From positions 18,894,161-18,958,160 of the forward strand of contig OY727093.1 of the NCBI GenBank assembly GCA_963402885.1: a stretch of DNA of 64,000 nt, read 5' to 3'. The first letter of the stretch is position 1, and every line of letters begins with the position of its first letter. Under the pieces are notes generated by a model, which saw only the letters and a program-made list of their open reading frames with translations, ran no database searches and was not told where the DNA came from. The translations under genes and the position numbers were made by a program. Source of the DNA: Antedon bifida (lineage: Eukaryota > Echinodermata > Crinoidea > Comatulida > Antedonidae). Shown here in pieces: positions 49,008 through 60,779 of the stretch.

Positions 49008-49335
49008 ACAGATGTATTGTCCTTCAAAAACATAAAAAATAAAGATTAATTAAATCATACTTTGAATAGGCCATTTTGTAATTTAAATAAATTTAATCAC
49101 AAAAAAAAACAAAAAGAAATAAAATAATGTTTTCACCTAATATAAAATGACAAAAGAAATTCAACCAAATATCCATTCGCTGGCAGCCAATTTCACTATT
49201 TTTTGCTTTAAATTGCAGTTTTTTCAGGTAAATATTTTTTTTTCGGATCTGATTTTTGGTCAAGGTGGATAACTATAATATTAAAATGGCATATTCAACA
49301 AACAAATTGTTAAGAATTTTTTTTTCAGAGGGACA
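49008..49335. mobile_element. MITE family M1, copy d (opposite orientation)
   Basis: GATGTATTGTCC starts the element, followed by AATAGGCCATTTTGTA and then TTTGGTCAAGGTGGATAAC and AATGGCATATTCAAC. This is the order of copy b read on the other strand. Confidence 0.72.
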
Positions 49336-49458
49336 AGCTCTTATGTTTCCAAACGTGTTTGATCCAAAAAATGACTGGGGTAATAGTGTTCAGCACTTTC
49401 ACAACATTAGGTGCTATATAAATCCAGGATATTATTATTATTATTATTAATCCACATC

Positions 49459-49547
49459 TATCAAACTTTATGTGACAAAAAAATGTGATGTGCCCATATA
49501 TGGACACGATGACATCACATTTTTTTGTCACATACAATTTGATAGTG
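49459..49547. mobile_element. Hairpin MITE of about 89 bp
   Basis: CTATCAAACTTTATGTGAC and AAAAAAATGTGATGT pair with ACATCACATTTTTTT and GTCACATACAATTTGATAG, giving arms of about 34 bp and a short loop. Confidence 0.75.
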
Positions 49548-49574
49548 TAGGCAGAGTTTTAGTAATAATATGGA

Positions 49575-49676
49575 AATGAATTTTAGGTCAAAGTGAATAA
49601 CTATTATGTGACAATAAAATGGCATATTCAACAGAAAAAATTAACATATTATTTTCTCAGGGGCAATATATCTAAT
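49575..49676. mobile_element. MITE family M1, partial copy e
   Basis: This short remnant contains TTAGGTCAAAGTGAATAAC, AATGGCATATTCAACAG and a degenerate end GGGGCAATATATCT. Confidence 0.6.
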
Positions 49677-49919
49677 AAACTGTTGATTTTTAATTGATAA
49701 AATGGTGGTTGAAAATAAAGTATATTTATCTCAAATAGTAAATATTGTTGTTTTGTTTTGTCTGTTTGTAAATATAATACACTTTTATAATATTATCATA
49801 TACTATATAATATTATCATATACTATATAATATTATCATAAACATACTTGTATTCTTCAGAATACATTTGCATGACTTTCCATAATTGTATATAGACACC
49901 AACTTTGGTGTATCTATAC

Positions 49920-50059
49920 TGTAGTAAGTCAAATTTCTGCATCCGTTGTAACAGTGCTTCAAATAGCTCAAGAAAGTCTTGCCACATATGTCTAAGTAGT
50001 TTCTCATCTAGGAGACCCTCTTCATCAAGTTTTCTCCAACAGCTTCTAAACTCTGCATA
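49920..50059 (-). pseudogene. Isolated exon resembling a Roco COR domain segment
   Basis: A minus-strand exon-like block between TTTTTTAAG and CTACA|GTATAG is open for 46 codons: YAEFRSCWRKLDEEGLLDEK, then LLRHMWQDFLELFEALLQ and KFDLL. The pattern L-x-E-E-G-[IL]-L ... LLxHMW ... LLxxMxKFDLL recalls the COR region of invertebrate ROC-COR proteins. I see no partner exon nearby, and its upstream side is replaced by dispersed repeat R2. It is therefore either a relic or an exon of a gene with very large introns. The assignment is from pattern memory only. Confidence 0.45.
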
Positions 50060-50077
50060 CTTAAAAAATATACACTT

Positions 50078-50940
50078 ACTGTATATAAATTTACGTAAGG
50101 GCACAATTCGGTAAATCGTGTGTAACTCTTAGAATGTTTACTCAATGGTATATAAAGTTGGTTCATACTTTTGGTACTGACTTTAACCATGTGATGTAAC
50201 CCTGTTTGCTAATTAAATTGAGTTAGATAATTAGTTATTGACAATTAAAGCGAATTTATTTTCCCCAAATAGGCGTGTTTTTCGTGGTATACACTGTCTA
50301 ATGGATGTCCATCTTGAAAAATACCTGCACACAATAATGCGAGGATGTTTCGCATTTACCTATGTCTTCTACGATAATTATTTTTAATAGCTGAAAACCG
50401 GTTGAACAGATAGAATTAAATAGATTTAATTCCAATTCTCAGACTCAGTATAATTATTTGATTTAACACAAGTAGGTAAATTTATGGGTTCTTGTGGATT
50501 GACTTAAAACCTTCAGATATAGAATACTGTATACGTATTAACCATTTTTGGTCGTCATTTGAATCGCAAATTTCTTACTGTGAGTGTGAGTACTGTTATA
50601 GTGATAGATATATAAACACATATACAAATAAACTTTATTACTGTGAGTGTGGGTAGGCCCTACTGTTAGATATATAAACACATAATATACAAATAAACTT
50701 ACTATTAATTAATAATTACAACAAATATAAACGTTGTACTGAAATGTTTTACTGTATTTAGTGGTATAATTATTATTTATAGGCCTATAAAACATGAAAA
50801 CATATTTCGTTACTGAGTGGATAAAAAATATATTTTAAAATTGTTCCTCTTTGTACCCATTCTCTTCCCCATCCTTAAACCTAATGTTATATACAAAACA
50901 CAAATTAGGTTTGTTTAAATGAGTCCAAATCAAAAATTTG
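50078..50940 (+). repeat. Dispersed repeat R2, copy 2
   Basis: Same order of shared blocks as copy 1, with extra sequence around 50340-50720, including a short internal duplication (TATATAAACACATA...ATACAAATAAACTT). It abuts the isolated COR-like exon. Confidence 0.85.
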
Positions 50941-51109
50941 GACTAATTTGTTAGTTGACATCATGTCTATTCGTTTCTGTAAACGAAATGTATTATAGTC
51001 CTGCAGTATCTACATACACTGAAATTACTGTGTATTCGAGAACCTCTGTGAGCACGACCTAGATGGTACGCAAGCGTATCATCATTACATTTAAAATTTG
51101 CTTGATACA

Positions 51110-51190
51110 AATGTTGTGGGACTGTTTGGTGGTACACATGCTTGCCTTCCAATCCCAATGTCCTGGGTTCAATCTCTACTTGGTGTCAGT
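51110..51190 (+). mobile_element. tRNA-like SINE head, diverged
   Basis: TTTGGTGGTACACATGCTTG, CCTTCCAATCCCAATG and CCTGGGTTCAATCTC match the usual tRNA-derived SINE head (box A through box B). It is inserted beside repeat R2 copy 2 and a MITE M1 fragment. Confidence 0.6.
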
Positions 51191-51202
51191 AAAGGTTGTA
51201 AC

Positions 51203-51470
51203 TTTCCCCAAAAAACATGAAGATTATTAAAATCAGATTTTGAATAGGCCATTTTGTAGTTTTAATCAAGTTAATTACTTCGGCAGAAAAAAAACCTGAA
51301 ATGTTTTCACTTATGAAAAGACAAAACAAACTGTTAAATTTTAAAAAAAATCATTGGTTTCAGGTGAAAAATTTAATTTTCGATCTAATTTTTGGTGAAA
51401 GTGAATAACTATTATGGAACATCAAAAATGGCATATTCAACAAAAAAAATTTAAGAAAATGCAATATCCA
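51203..51470. mobile_element. MITE family M1, copy f
   Basis: CATGAAGATTATTAAAATC, TGAATAGGCCATTTTGTAG and AATGGCATATTCAAC are family internal sequences; both ends are decayed. Confidence 0.65.
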
Positions 51471-52362
51471 ATTAACAAGTTGTCGATGTAGTAATTCAAT
51501 AATTACAGTCCAAATAAAAATGTTACTACCATATTTTTTAGGCATTTATTTTTGGACTACATCATTTTATAGTTTACAGTTTTAGCCTGCTATTTATTTT
51601 ACATTGATTTTACATTCGTAATTTTTCTTAGATTTATTGGCATATTTTATGTATCATTATGTAATTAATTTACCTTTACTCAGTCTGGCAGTGATGGGGA
51701 AGGTAATGATATAATTATTAAGAATTAACTTTTCAAAAACATTTAAATGAAAGTAAAACATTTTGGTGGTTTTCATGTGTAGCACTGGAGGAGGTAGTAC
51801 TTAGGAAGTATAAACGCGACAAACTGCTGAAATACTAGCGGATATAATATCATGATTATGCCAACTACGGCTTTACTATCTTTGGAGTGGAATAGTTTTC
51901 ATTTCCTTTTAATGTTTGATTCGCAAACTGTTTATATGTAAATATTTTTTGGAAGATTGTGAAGTTGTTTACCAGACGAATGTGCTCCCTTGACATAATA
52001 TTTTTTTTGATGTAATCTTTGAAAAAGGAAGAGAATTTTCCCCTCTTGGCAATATTATTTCATTTACATTGTGGTTAATTTATCAGTTTAAAAATAAAAT
52101 TGTAACTAAAATAGTAATTTTCCTTGCATGTATAAATTTGCCTCAATTAATTTGATTTATTGAATTTGTCTATATTATTTTAGATTTAAAAATTGTAGAA
52201 TAACAGATATGTTTAATTTATCAAAAGGATTTCTATGTGGAAAAGTAAGTCATTGGACCATTTAATTTTGGATAGAGTTTTCCAGAAAATTTACTTTATT
52301 TCTTAGGCTAGCCAAGCAGTTTTAAAAGAACTGTTGGGGACCAAAACAGCTCTTTGTCTTAT

Positions 52363-55300
52363 TAGTCCATGGGCTGGAGGGGGTTACCGTCCACCCCCCC
52401 CCACAGTTAAACTTCTTTGGTATCATTTTCTTCCCACGGACATATAGAGTGAAAAAATCGACGTTAACAAGAAAAATATAGGGATGCATTGTATGTACTT
52501 GCGTCATTTGTAATGATCATCAGTGTTTTATCTTCAAATATTTTTTGGGGTAGGGGGTAACATTTATCCTAATAACCCAAGAATCCAACATCCAATTAGT
52601 ATTATCTTAGTAACATTGTGTAGCATACATCTTTTAAAATCTTTTAAAATTTAAATAAAATTAATCGGAAGATTATTAAGGTCAGTAGAGGTCAAAAGGT
52701 CATTGACCTTTAGCAAAATGCAAATTTTTCCCAAAATATAGATAAATTTCAATATCGTATCTACAATTTTCAATTTTTTTTATCTTAATTGTGTTTTACT
52801 TGTGCTTACTGACATATTGAATAAGAAAATATATGTTAACAAGATAAATATTGCAGTTCATTATATACAAATTGTTATTTTTTATTGTTAAAAATTGCAA
52901 TAAAAATACATTTTTTGGGGTAGGGGGTAACAATAATAGCAATAACCCAAGAATCAAACATCTAATTAGTATGATCTTGGTGTCGTTGTGTAGCATTCAT
53001 GTATTTTAATCATATAAAATTTGAATAAAATTAATCGAACCATTTTTAAGGTCAGTAGAGGTCAAAAGGTCACTGACCTTTTGCAAAATTGCAAATATTT
53101 TCCATAATGAGATACATTTCAAAATCAAATCTCCAATTTTCAATATTTTTTATTTTAATTGTGTTTTACTTGTGTTTACTGACATATTGAATAACAAAAT
53201 ATGTGTTAACATGAAAAAAATTGCACTGCCTTAATACCATTGTCATGTCATTTTGTTATTCTTCAAAATTACAATAAAAAGACATTTTTGGGGTAGGGGG
53301 TAACATTTATCCTAATAACCCAAGAATCCAACACCTAATTAGTATTATCTTGGTACCATTGTGTAGCATACATCTTTTAAAATCTTATAAAATTTAAATA
53401 AAATTAATCGGAAGATTAGTAGGGTCAGTAGAGGTCAAAAGGTCATTGACCTTTTACAAAAATGCACATTTTTGCCAAAATATAGATAAATTTCAACATA
53501 GTATCTACAATTTTCAATATGTTTTATCTTAATTGTGTTTTACTTGTGCTTACTGACATATTGAATAAGAAATTATATGTTAACAAGATTAAAATTGCAG
53601 TTCATTATACATAAATTATCATTTTTTATTGTTAAAAATTGCAATAAAAATACATTTTTTGGGGTAGGGTGGAACATTAATAGCAATAACCCAAGAATCA
53701 AACATCTAATTAGTATGATCTTGTCTTTTTATTGCAATTTTGAAGAATAATAAAATTACATGACAATGGTATTAATGCACTGCAATTTTTTTCATGTCAA
53801 CACACATTTTGTTTTGTCAGTAAACACAAGTAAAACACAATTAAAATAAAAAGTATTGAAAAAATTGGAGATTTGATATTGAAATGTATCTCATTATGGC
53901 AAATATTTGCAATTTTGAAAAAGGTCAGTGACCTTTTTGACCTCTACTGACCTTAAACATGGTTCAATTAATTTTATTAAAATTCTATATGACTAAAAAA
54001 CATGAATGCTACACAACGACACCAAGATCATACTAATTAGATGTTTGATTCTTGGGTTATTGCTATTAATGTTCCACCCTACCCCAAAAAATGTATTTTT
54101 ATTGCAATTTTTAACAATAAAAAATGAACTGCAATTTTAATCTTGTTAACATATAATGTCTTATTCAATATGTCAGTAAGCACAAGTAAAACACAATTAA
54201 GATAAAACATATTGAAAATTGTAGATACTATGTTGAAATTTATCTATATTTTGGCAAAAATGTGCATTTTTGTAAAAGGTCAATGACCTTTTGACCTCTA
54301 CTGACCCTACTTATCGTCCGATTAATTTTATTTAAATTTTATAAGATTTTAAAAGATGTATGCTACACAATGGTACAAAGATAATACTAATTAGATGTTG
54401 GATTCTTGGGTTATTAGGATAAATGTTACCCCCTACCCCAAAAATGTCTTTTTATTGTAATTTTGAAGAATAACAAAATTACATGACAATGGTATTAATG
54501 CAGTGCAATTTTTTTCATGTTAACACATATTTTGTTATTCAATATGTCAGTAAACACAAGTAAAACACAATTAAAATAAAAAATATTGAAAATTGGAGAT
54601 TTGATATTGAAATGTATCTCATTATGGCAAATATTTGCAATTTTGAAAAAGGTCAGTGACCTTTTGACCTCTACTGACCTTAAAAATGGTTCGATTAATT
54701 TTATTTAAATTTTATATGATTAAAAAACATGAATGCTACACAACGACACCAAGATCATACTAATTAGATGTTTTATTCTTGGGTTATTGCTATTATTGTT
54801 ACCCCCTACCCCAAAAAATGTATTTTTATTGCAATTTTTAACAATAAAAAATAACAATTTGTATATAATTAACTGCAATTTTTATCTTGTTAACATATAT
54901 TTTCTTATTCAATATGTCAGTAAGCACAAGTAAAACACAATTAAGATAAAAAATATTGAAAATTGTATATACGATACTGAAATTTATCTATATTTTGGGA
55001 AAAATTTGCATTTTGCAAAAGGTCAATGACCTTTTGACCTCTACTGACCGTAATAATCTTCCGATTAATTTTATTTAAATTTTAAAAGATTTTAAAAGAT
55101 GTATGCTACACAATGTTACTAAGATAATACTAATTAGATGTTGGATTCTTGGGTTATTAGGATAAATGTTACCCCCTACCCCAAAAAATATTTTAAGATA
55201 AAACACTGATGATCATTACAAATGACGCAAGTACATACAATGCATCCCTATATTTTTCTTGTTAACATCGATTTTTTCACTCTATATGTCCGTGGGAAGA

Positions 55301-55376
55301 AAATGATACCAAAGAAGTTTAACTGTGGGGGGGGGGGGGGGGGGGTGCACGGTAACCCCCTCCAGCCCATGGACTA
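52363..55376. repeat. 3-kb palindrome (fold-back element) made of about 370-bp tandem units
   Basis: The left arm 52363-53723 and right arm 54023-55376 are reverse complements along their whole length, with a 299-bp loop that is itself one inverted unit. The outer ends TAGTCCATGGGCTGGAGGGG and CCCCTCCAGCCCATGGACTA are followed inward by long C and G runs. The edge TA could be a TA target duplication. Each arm has 3-4 tandem units marked by GGGGTAGGGGGTAACA and an AGGTCA cluster. No transposase is visible. Confidence 0.9.
52679..55050. promoter_or_regulatory. Seven clusters of nuclear-receptor half-sites within the palindrome
   Basis: Clusters lie at 52679-52709, 53049-53079, 53422-53452, 53922-53953, 54277-54307, 54650-54680 and 55020-55050. 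A typical one reads AGGTCA-gtag-AGGTCA-aa-AGGTCA-t-TGACCT, that is DR4, DR2 and IR1 arrangements. The motif is the consensus half-site of many nuclear receptors. Binding is inference only. Confidence 0.5.
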
Positions 55377-57468
55377 TATCCAATACTGTTTATATCAGTG
55401 GTGCTCCGCCGTCACTGTCATCATCACAGTATCAGCATCAGCACCATCATCATACCTTAATTAAAAACTAGATGAACTTGTTACAGTGATGAGCAACGCA
55501 TCATAACTTGCACATGCTATTATAGAGTTTTAAGCTTGGTCTATGGTTGTACGGACAGCACAGCTGTGGGCTAGCCATAGACATTTTAGTTGATCGATAA
55601 GGCCATTTCGGCGGTCAGTATTAGCATTGTAAACAGTTTAGACTGTGTGTCAAGTTTCATTAGTTTTGAAGTTTAATCAATCTTAGAATTTCAGAAATCT
55701 GTGCATAGTTATGCAACACAACACTCTTCATAAATAAAAAGTTTGTTGTGTAATACATGCATCGTGCTTGCATTTTAGTAAACGGCGACGGACAAAAAAT
55801 TAGCATTAAAAAATTAATTCTTGACAATTCCAATAGGCTATAGCTCTACAGAGAATCACCACCTTGGAGATATTAAAACACAAAAGTGACACCATTAAAC
55901 TATGGAACACAATACACAATAAACAATGACAACTTGATATTGGATCATATAAAATATATTCTATCTTGTTCACAATTACTAAGCATAACTCATAATCAAA
56001 GTCATTGCACATTATATCAGTTAAATTTAAACTTTATATTAATTTATAAAACTAACAAACTTATACAAATACATTTTTTTACACTAATTGCATAACCATG
56101 TATACGCTTTATGAGTTGGAAGTTATAGACCTATTGCTGGTAATTTATTTAGAGTTGCAACTAATTCATTCAACTCTCCCAATACCTGACTCTCCGAAAA
56201 CCAGAAACTCTCCTAATACTTTCCTAAAGGTGTCCAGTATTGGGAGAGTTGACTGTATTATAATTTTTTTAGAAAATAATCTTGCTATCCTGTTTCAACT
56301 GCAGTAAGAAACTTTGGCCATTAACTATCTAGATGCCGTAATAGGCTAAACATGATTTCAACATTTATTCTGAATTGTCAGGACTAGCTATATCATGTGA
56401 TGCAACACTATAAGCCACTAAGGTAAAACTTACACTTAATTTTCTGTTAGCACAATGAATTTATAATAATATGATCATCTAAATAACTCAATATTAAAAT
56501 ATTATCATACAAATATTTTTGGATACAAATACTGTGTATAAAAGGGACCATGTCAGCATGATTCTACTGCAGTTTGAAGTTATGTGATTAGACAATTATT
56601 TAGCAACCTTTTTTATGTAAATGTTTATTACCGTGACTGCCTCATTAACTTTTACATTAAAACAAACTAAAACAACACGTTATTGCAGAAAAAAATGTTG
56701 TAAAAATGAACATAGAACAATTTTAACATGACAAATAATAAAATAAAGTGAAATTTCTGTAGTTAATATCACTGCTACAGTACACATACAAAGTACATTT
56801 AACAGAACAAAGAAATAAACATATTGTATGAAGAAATATCAGAATAAAAATACTGTACTGGGATTGAAAGTTGATCAAAATATATAATAATACAATTAAC
56901 ATTATGAAAATAATATCTAACTAACTGTGGAATTAAAATAACTTTAAACCTCTCATTTTTAAATCTATATCAATGCTGAAAAAAAAACCCCACTTTTAAT
57001 AAAGTTCTGTCAACAATAACTGGAATAAAAGCATTTAAAATTTAAAAAAATTGACTTATAATTGAATTATAAGAGAAAATATCAAATAATGACTTGCAAT
57101 AGATTAACAATATGAACAATGAATTAAATGAACTTGAGATACAAATGTCACAATTTGTTCAGTATCATATGAATCCTTACTCTTTTGTTATATTCACACT
57201 AGCCCTAGAGATCAGGTGGTTGGCAACAATTCACAACTACCTGCATATTCCTGGAATCTTGATATCAATTTATATTCCATGGCCGATAGGGGTGCTTTAG
57301 GAATTATGGATCTAGGTGTTCCAGAAAATAATTTTCTAGAAGCCTTCCAATTGTTTTCACCTTTTGAAAAGGGAATGGAGGATGGGTGTCTCTGCCATGT
57401 AATAAGGAAACAAGTGTCCACCACAGGGTATTGTATTCATCATGGAATGCATTTGGACTGGTCCTTTC
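55377..57468. other. Intergenic stretch between the palindrome and PIKFYVE
   Basis: It holds the 81-bp hairpin element at 56171 and AT-rich DNA. Open frames at 57112-57476 have no homology and lie beyond the PIKFYVE polyadenylation signal. Confidence 0.7.
56171..56251. mobile_element. Hairpin MITE of about 81 bp
   Basis: CAACTCTCCCAATAC and GTATTGGGAGAGTTG are perfect 15-bp inverted ends. Confidence 0.65.
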
Positions 57469-57474
57469 TTTATT
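57469..57474 (-). terminator. PIKFYVE polyadenylation signal (AATAAA)
   Basis: AATAAA on the minus strand lies 32 bases after the PIKFYVE stop codon. It is the nearest candidate; further AATAAA motifs exist downstream in this AT-rich DNA. Confidence 0.5.
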
Positions 57475-57506
57475 GATTATCAGAAGCATAGAATAATGAA
57501 CAATTA

Positions 57507-57634
57507 TTATGAATTCAACTGTATTTCCTTTCCTAAACCAGTCCAGTATTCTGGTACCATCAGGAAGTAGCAGTCCATAGCTTCACAGAATCTTGTCCGG
57601 TATAATTCAGGAGATAGGACTGTTGGCATTTTAC
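57507..57634 (-). CDS. PIKFYVE: PIKFYVE last exon with stop codon
   Basis: The acceptor TTGTTTCAG precedes GKMPTVLSPELYRTRFCEAM and YFLMVPEYWTGLG, ending KEIQLNS then TAA. Confidence 0.96.
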
Positions 57635-59474
57635 CTGAAACAAAAATATGATTTAGTATTATATTTAGTTTATACAATAAGGTCTTTATTACCATTTAAA
57701 ATAAAAGCAAATAATTATTAATAGGATACCTTGCAAGTGATTGAGTGTCCTGCTAGAGACATACACATATTAAAGGTAAACTTTATTTATCCCCAAAGCG
57801 TCGTTCAAAGGGGTTTTATTGTACTGTAATTATTAAAGTTGCAAAGTAGGCAGTCAAGGCAATGATGGATGTATGTTTTATATTGTTTATATTTATTCTA
57901 CAAAACAACAGAATGCATTTCCACTCATGTTTATTTTTTTTTAAAAACCCTCACTATTTAGCCAGTTATTTCCCCACAGTAGAAACATATAAATGGATCC
58001 TTAAAGATGGAATCCTGAACTGAGTTAACCAGTCATTGACTGTGGCTGGAAATATGTTTTAGACAGGTAGGGTACATATCTGAGAGAGCTTTTAAAATAA
58101 AAATTACATTGTACCTGCTTACGGTATCTAAAAAATAAGTATAGACAATAATAATATATTAGTGATGACTTCATAAACATATTTTTAGTTGTTTGAAATA
58201 GTCAAATTAAAAATTTTACCTTGATTTCCAACAGATTTTACAAACATTTCCAGTTTTTTATCCCACGTGAATGTCCTAATATAATCTATAAAAGGAATAA
58301 AGAAAACACACATTATATAACGAAACAGTACTTTTAGTACTTGGTGTATAAATACCATACTATTATTATATAACACACCAAAGTCCTTTTATTGGTTGAA
58401 TATTATAATTTAAATTATGGGAGCGATCATCAAAATGACACTGAACAAGTTCTGAAATCTAACTATAGTGCATGTGTATATCATAAAAATAACGTCATAG
58501 GGTATCGGTCGACATAGTCGACATGCAAATCGGAAAGTCATTATTATGGGGTAGAGTGGCCAGTTTCTTTCAGATGAGTGTACTGGAAGTTGATCTTATC
58601 GGAAAGTGAACAGTACACATATAAAATAAATAATGAATAATTAATGATTTGTTTGTTCAATTGGAAGAATATTTTTATTCGTTGCAAGCCTGACTTTCCA
58701 ACTCAACTGTGCTTTGCATTTGATTAACTCAACTAACCGATAATTCCGACGACTAACTCATTTGTGGAGTCATCTATTCCAACCAATAGCGAGTAGTCCA
58801 TGATAAAGTGACTAGCAAGAAATGTAGAGTCATTGTTGACTGCTCTGGTTAGCACTGTCTTGGTATGTGGTCTGATGTATATTGGAGAATCTACCATAAC
58901 TAGATGCAAAAAAAATCACATTACACAATTTGTAAGGATATTGTACTTATACAGTTGATTAATAGATTAAAATAAAGGTGTATAAACATTGATTTACACA
59001 TTAAAATATTTTACTTAATGAATGTCTTACAAGTAAGTTTCTTGCAATAAGGCTATACAGATCAGCTTAATATTCTTAAGCCTAGCAAATTTGAGCAAAC
59101 TCCGAGTTTGCTATAGTGGAGATTAGTTGACACAACTACAGAAAACTAACTTAGGTTTTGTGTACTAAGTGAAAGGAACAGCAGACTTTGCGGTCATCCT
59201 TCAGATGGTGACTAGCATTAGGCAGACACCGGTCACTTCTACAAACTCCGTTTTGGTAAGTTTTTGTAGTGATAGACTAGACTTTTTATTTTAAGCTCTC
59301 ATTGCTGGTGGTAAACTTTTACATCACAACAAATGTAGAAATTTACTATAACTTAAAGAATTAAAATATCATATAACCTTTAAGTAAATTCTCATCCATC
59401 AGAACTATTTCTCCCGTTTCCACACCAGATATCTTCACATGACGATTGCGTAATGATCCTTTCAGGTCAAAAAT
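57507..59474 (-). CDS. PIKFYVE: PIKFYVE C-terminal exons (1-phosphatidylinositol-3-phosphate 5-kinase)
   Basis: Four minus-strand exons (59378-59474, 58738-58899, 58220-58285, 57507-57634) join in frame to 150 residues and TAA. They encode the end of the lipid kinase domain that converts PI3P to PI(3,5)P2 on endolysosomes. Diagnostic blocks are IFDLKGSLRNRHVK, LMDENLLK, MDYSLLVGIDD, ELVVGIIDYIRTFTWDKK and KMPTVLSPELYRTRF. The IMDYSLLVG segment carries the conserved Asp of the metal-binding region, and DYIRTFTWDKKLE is the substrate-binding side. The C-terminus (VPEYWTGLGKEIQLNS) extends slightly beyond the usual WTGLG end. The rest of this roughly 2000-residue protein, including the start of the kinase domain, is not visible up to 64000. 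Confidence 0.95.
58220..58285 (-). CDS. PIKFYVE: PIKFYVE exon (second from last)
   Basis: A 66-base exon between CTTTTATAG and CAAG|GTAAAA encodes DYIRTFTWDKKLEMFVKSVG and NQ. This is the most conserved signature of the C-terminal kinase region. Confidence 0.96.
58738..58899 (-). CDS. PIKFYVE: PIKFYVE exon (third from last)
   Basis: The exon encodes VMVDSPIYIRPHTKTVLTRA and FLASHFIMDYSLLVGIDDST and ELVVGII. The donor is ATCG|GTTAGT. It is in phase with both neighbours. Confidence 0.96.
59378..59474 (-). CDS. PIKFYVE: PIKFYVE exon (fourth from last)
   Basis: The minus-strand acceptor AAACAG precedes IFDLKGSLRNRHVK, VETGEIV and LMDENLLK, with the donor AAAG|GTTATA. The normally adjacent upstream kinase sequence should be in a more upstream exon, which I cannot find in this window. 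Confidence 0.94.
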
Positions 59475-59744
59475 CTGTTTAAAAAAAAATAAGAAAAAAA
59501 TAATTTTTATTTTCTCACAAAAGCCATAATAGCTTAAAGGTGGGCTTATGTCGACATAGAACTCAACTCAATTGACATAAGCGCTCCGAGCAATTACACG
59601 TACGGATAACACAAAATATGTCAACATATGAGCAGTTAAGTGAGTTGAACATGAAATGAAAGAAACTGACCACAACTGAAAACCTTAAATCAAGTCACAT
59701 GTGCAGTATACTGTATGAGTAACCATGTGTATCAGGAAAACTAC

Positions 59745-59855
59745 CCTCTAGGACAACTACTCCATAACTACTTCCTAGGACAACTACTCCCTAGGACAAC
59801 CACCACTCGACAATTACTCCCTAGGACACTTACCCCACAACTACTCCCTAGGACA
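59745..59855. repeat. Short minisatellite of CTAGGACAACTACTCC-like units
   Basis: About five imperfect units of 20-25 bp contain ACTCCCTAGGACA. It lies just upstream of a tRNA-derived SINE. Confidence 0.75.
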
Positions 59856-60060
59856 GTGAGTGAGTGGCCAAGCGGTTAAGACAGTGGAACCGTAATTACG
59901 TAGCCATAACATCGCAAGGGTTTGAGGCTCACTCACTCCATGGTTCTGGTGGTAGAACGAGTCTTCTCGGATAAGGACTATAAACCGTAGGTCCAGTGTA
60001 CACATAGCTCATGTGCACTTTAAAAAACATAGTATATCTTTCGAGACGAGTCAATACATT
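59856..60060 (+). mobile_element. tRNA-derived SINE with shared central domain
   Basis: A tRNA-like head, GAGTGGCCAAGCGGTTAAGA (box A) and GGGTTTGAGGCTC (box B), precedes GGATAAGGACTATAAACCG, AGGTCCAGTGTAC and TGTGCACTTTAAA. These are the same central motifs as in the SINE at 41173. Confidence 0.75.
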
Positions 60061-60710
60061 ATCAAGTTCTGATTTAAACATGGTAGTTTGGTAGTCGAAA
60101 AGAAATTTATTTATGTAAACATGACAACTTATCATTACAGTATAAAATGTTTTGAGCAAAATATTAAAACAAAAATCATACAGTTGTAATGAGTAATATA
60201 TTTATAAGTCAATTGGTCTATTACGGTATGCTGACTAGGTATTTGTATTAAAATTCTTCGAAAAGAATAAAGTGGGGTAAGAAGGTATATTGTGTTAGTG
60301 ACTTTTGAATATTCATGAGAATGTGTGACCTTTATCCCCTTTTGTGCTATCTCTCCAACATCACGAGGCACCAAAGATAGTTTGCACAACAAACAAGTTG
60401 TACAAGGTCCAAGCAGGGAGTGGTGATATCTCACTGGTCAAAAAGGACAAACGATTTACGGGGACTAAGTGGTTGAGTAGTCATTAATTGGCTAAACAAA
60501 TTGTCTACAATAAGAGAAATCAACACATAACTTTAGAAAAGAAAGGTAAGTTATTGGAGCTACACCTAGCTTACAAACTTTGTACGTCTATCATACGTCT
60601 GACTTGTCCAACAAATGTATGATAGGCTGCTGTCTGTCTAAACAAAGCTATCTAATATTAAGCTGTAATGCGTGTGTAAAGTGAATGATGCAAAGCAAAT
60701 TATTTTTCAG

Positions 60711-60779
60711 AAACCAAAATGCAGATTTAAGAAATATCATCTATAACCAGAACAGCATCTAAAATGGCTAATAAAAAAG
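60711..60779 (+). other. Possible 5' untranslated exon of the DED gene
   Basis: The segment lies between a good acceptor (TATTTTTCAG) and a GTATTT donor. Spliced to 61276 it gives a short upstream frame from ATG 60764 that ends within the next exon, so it would be a leader exon, not coding for the DED frame. Confidence 0.3.

Noticed and set aside
52322-55464. Frames MTQVHTMHPY... and MLHNDTKIIL... occurring twice in opposite directions
   Set aside because: They are mirror images created by the palindrome. They differ by substitutions that are not biased to silent sites, and they run into the C/G homopolymers.
59929-60434. Minus-strand frames as upstream PIKFYVE exons
   Set aside because: None contains the expected upstream kinase motifs (for example the glycine-rich AAFYAT or LDLLVMENL blocks), and 59929-60060 belongs to a SINE.
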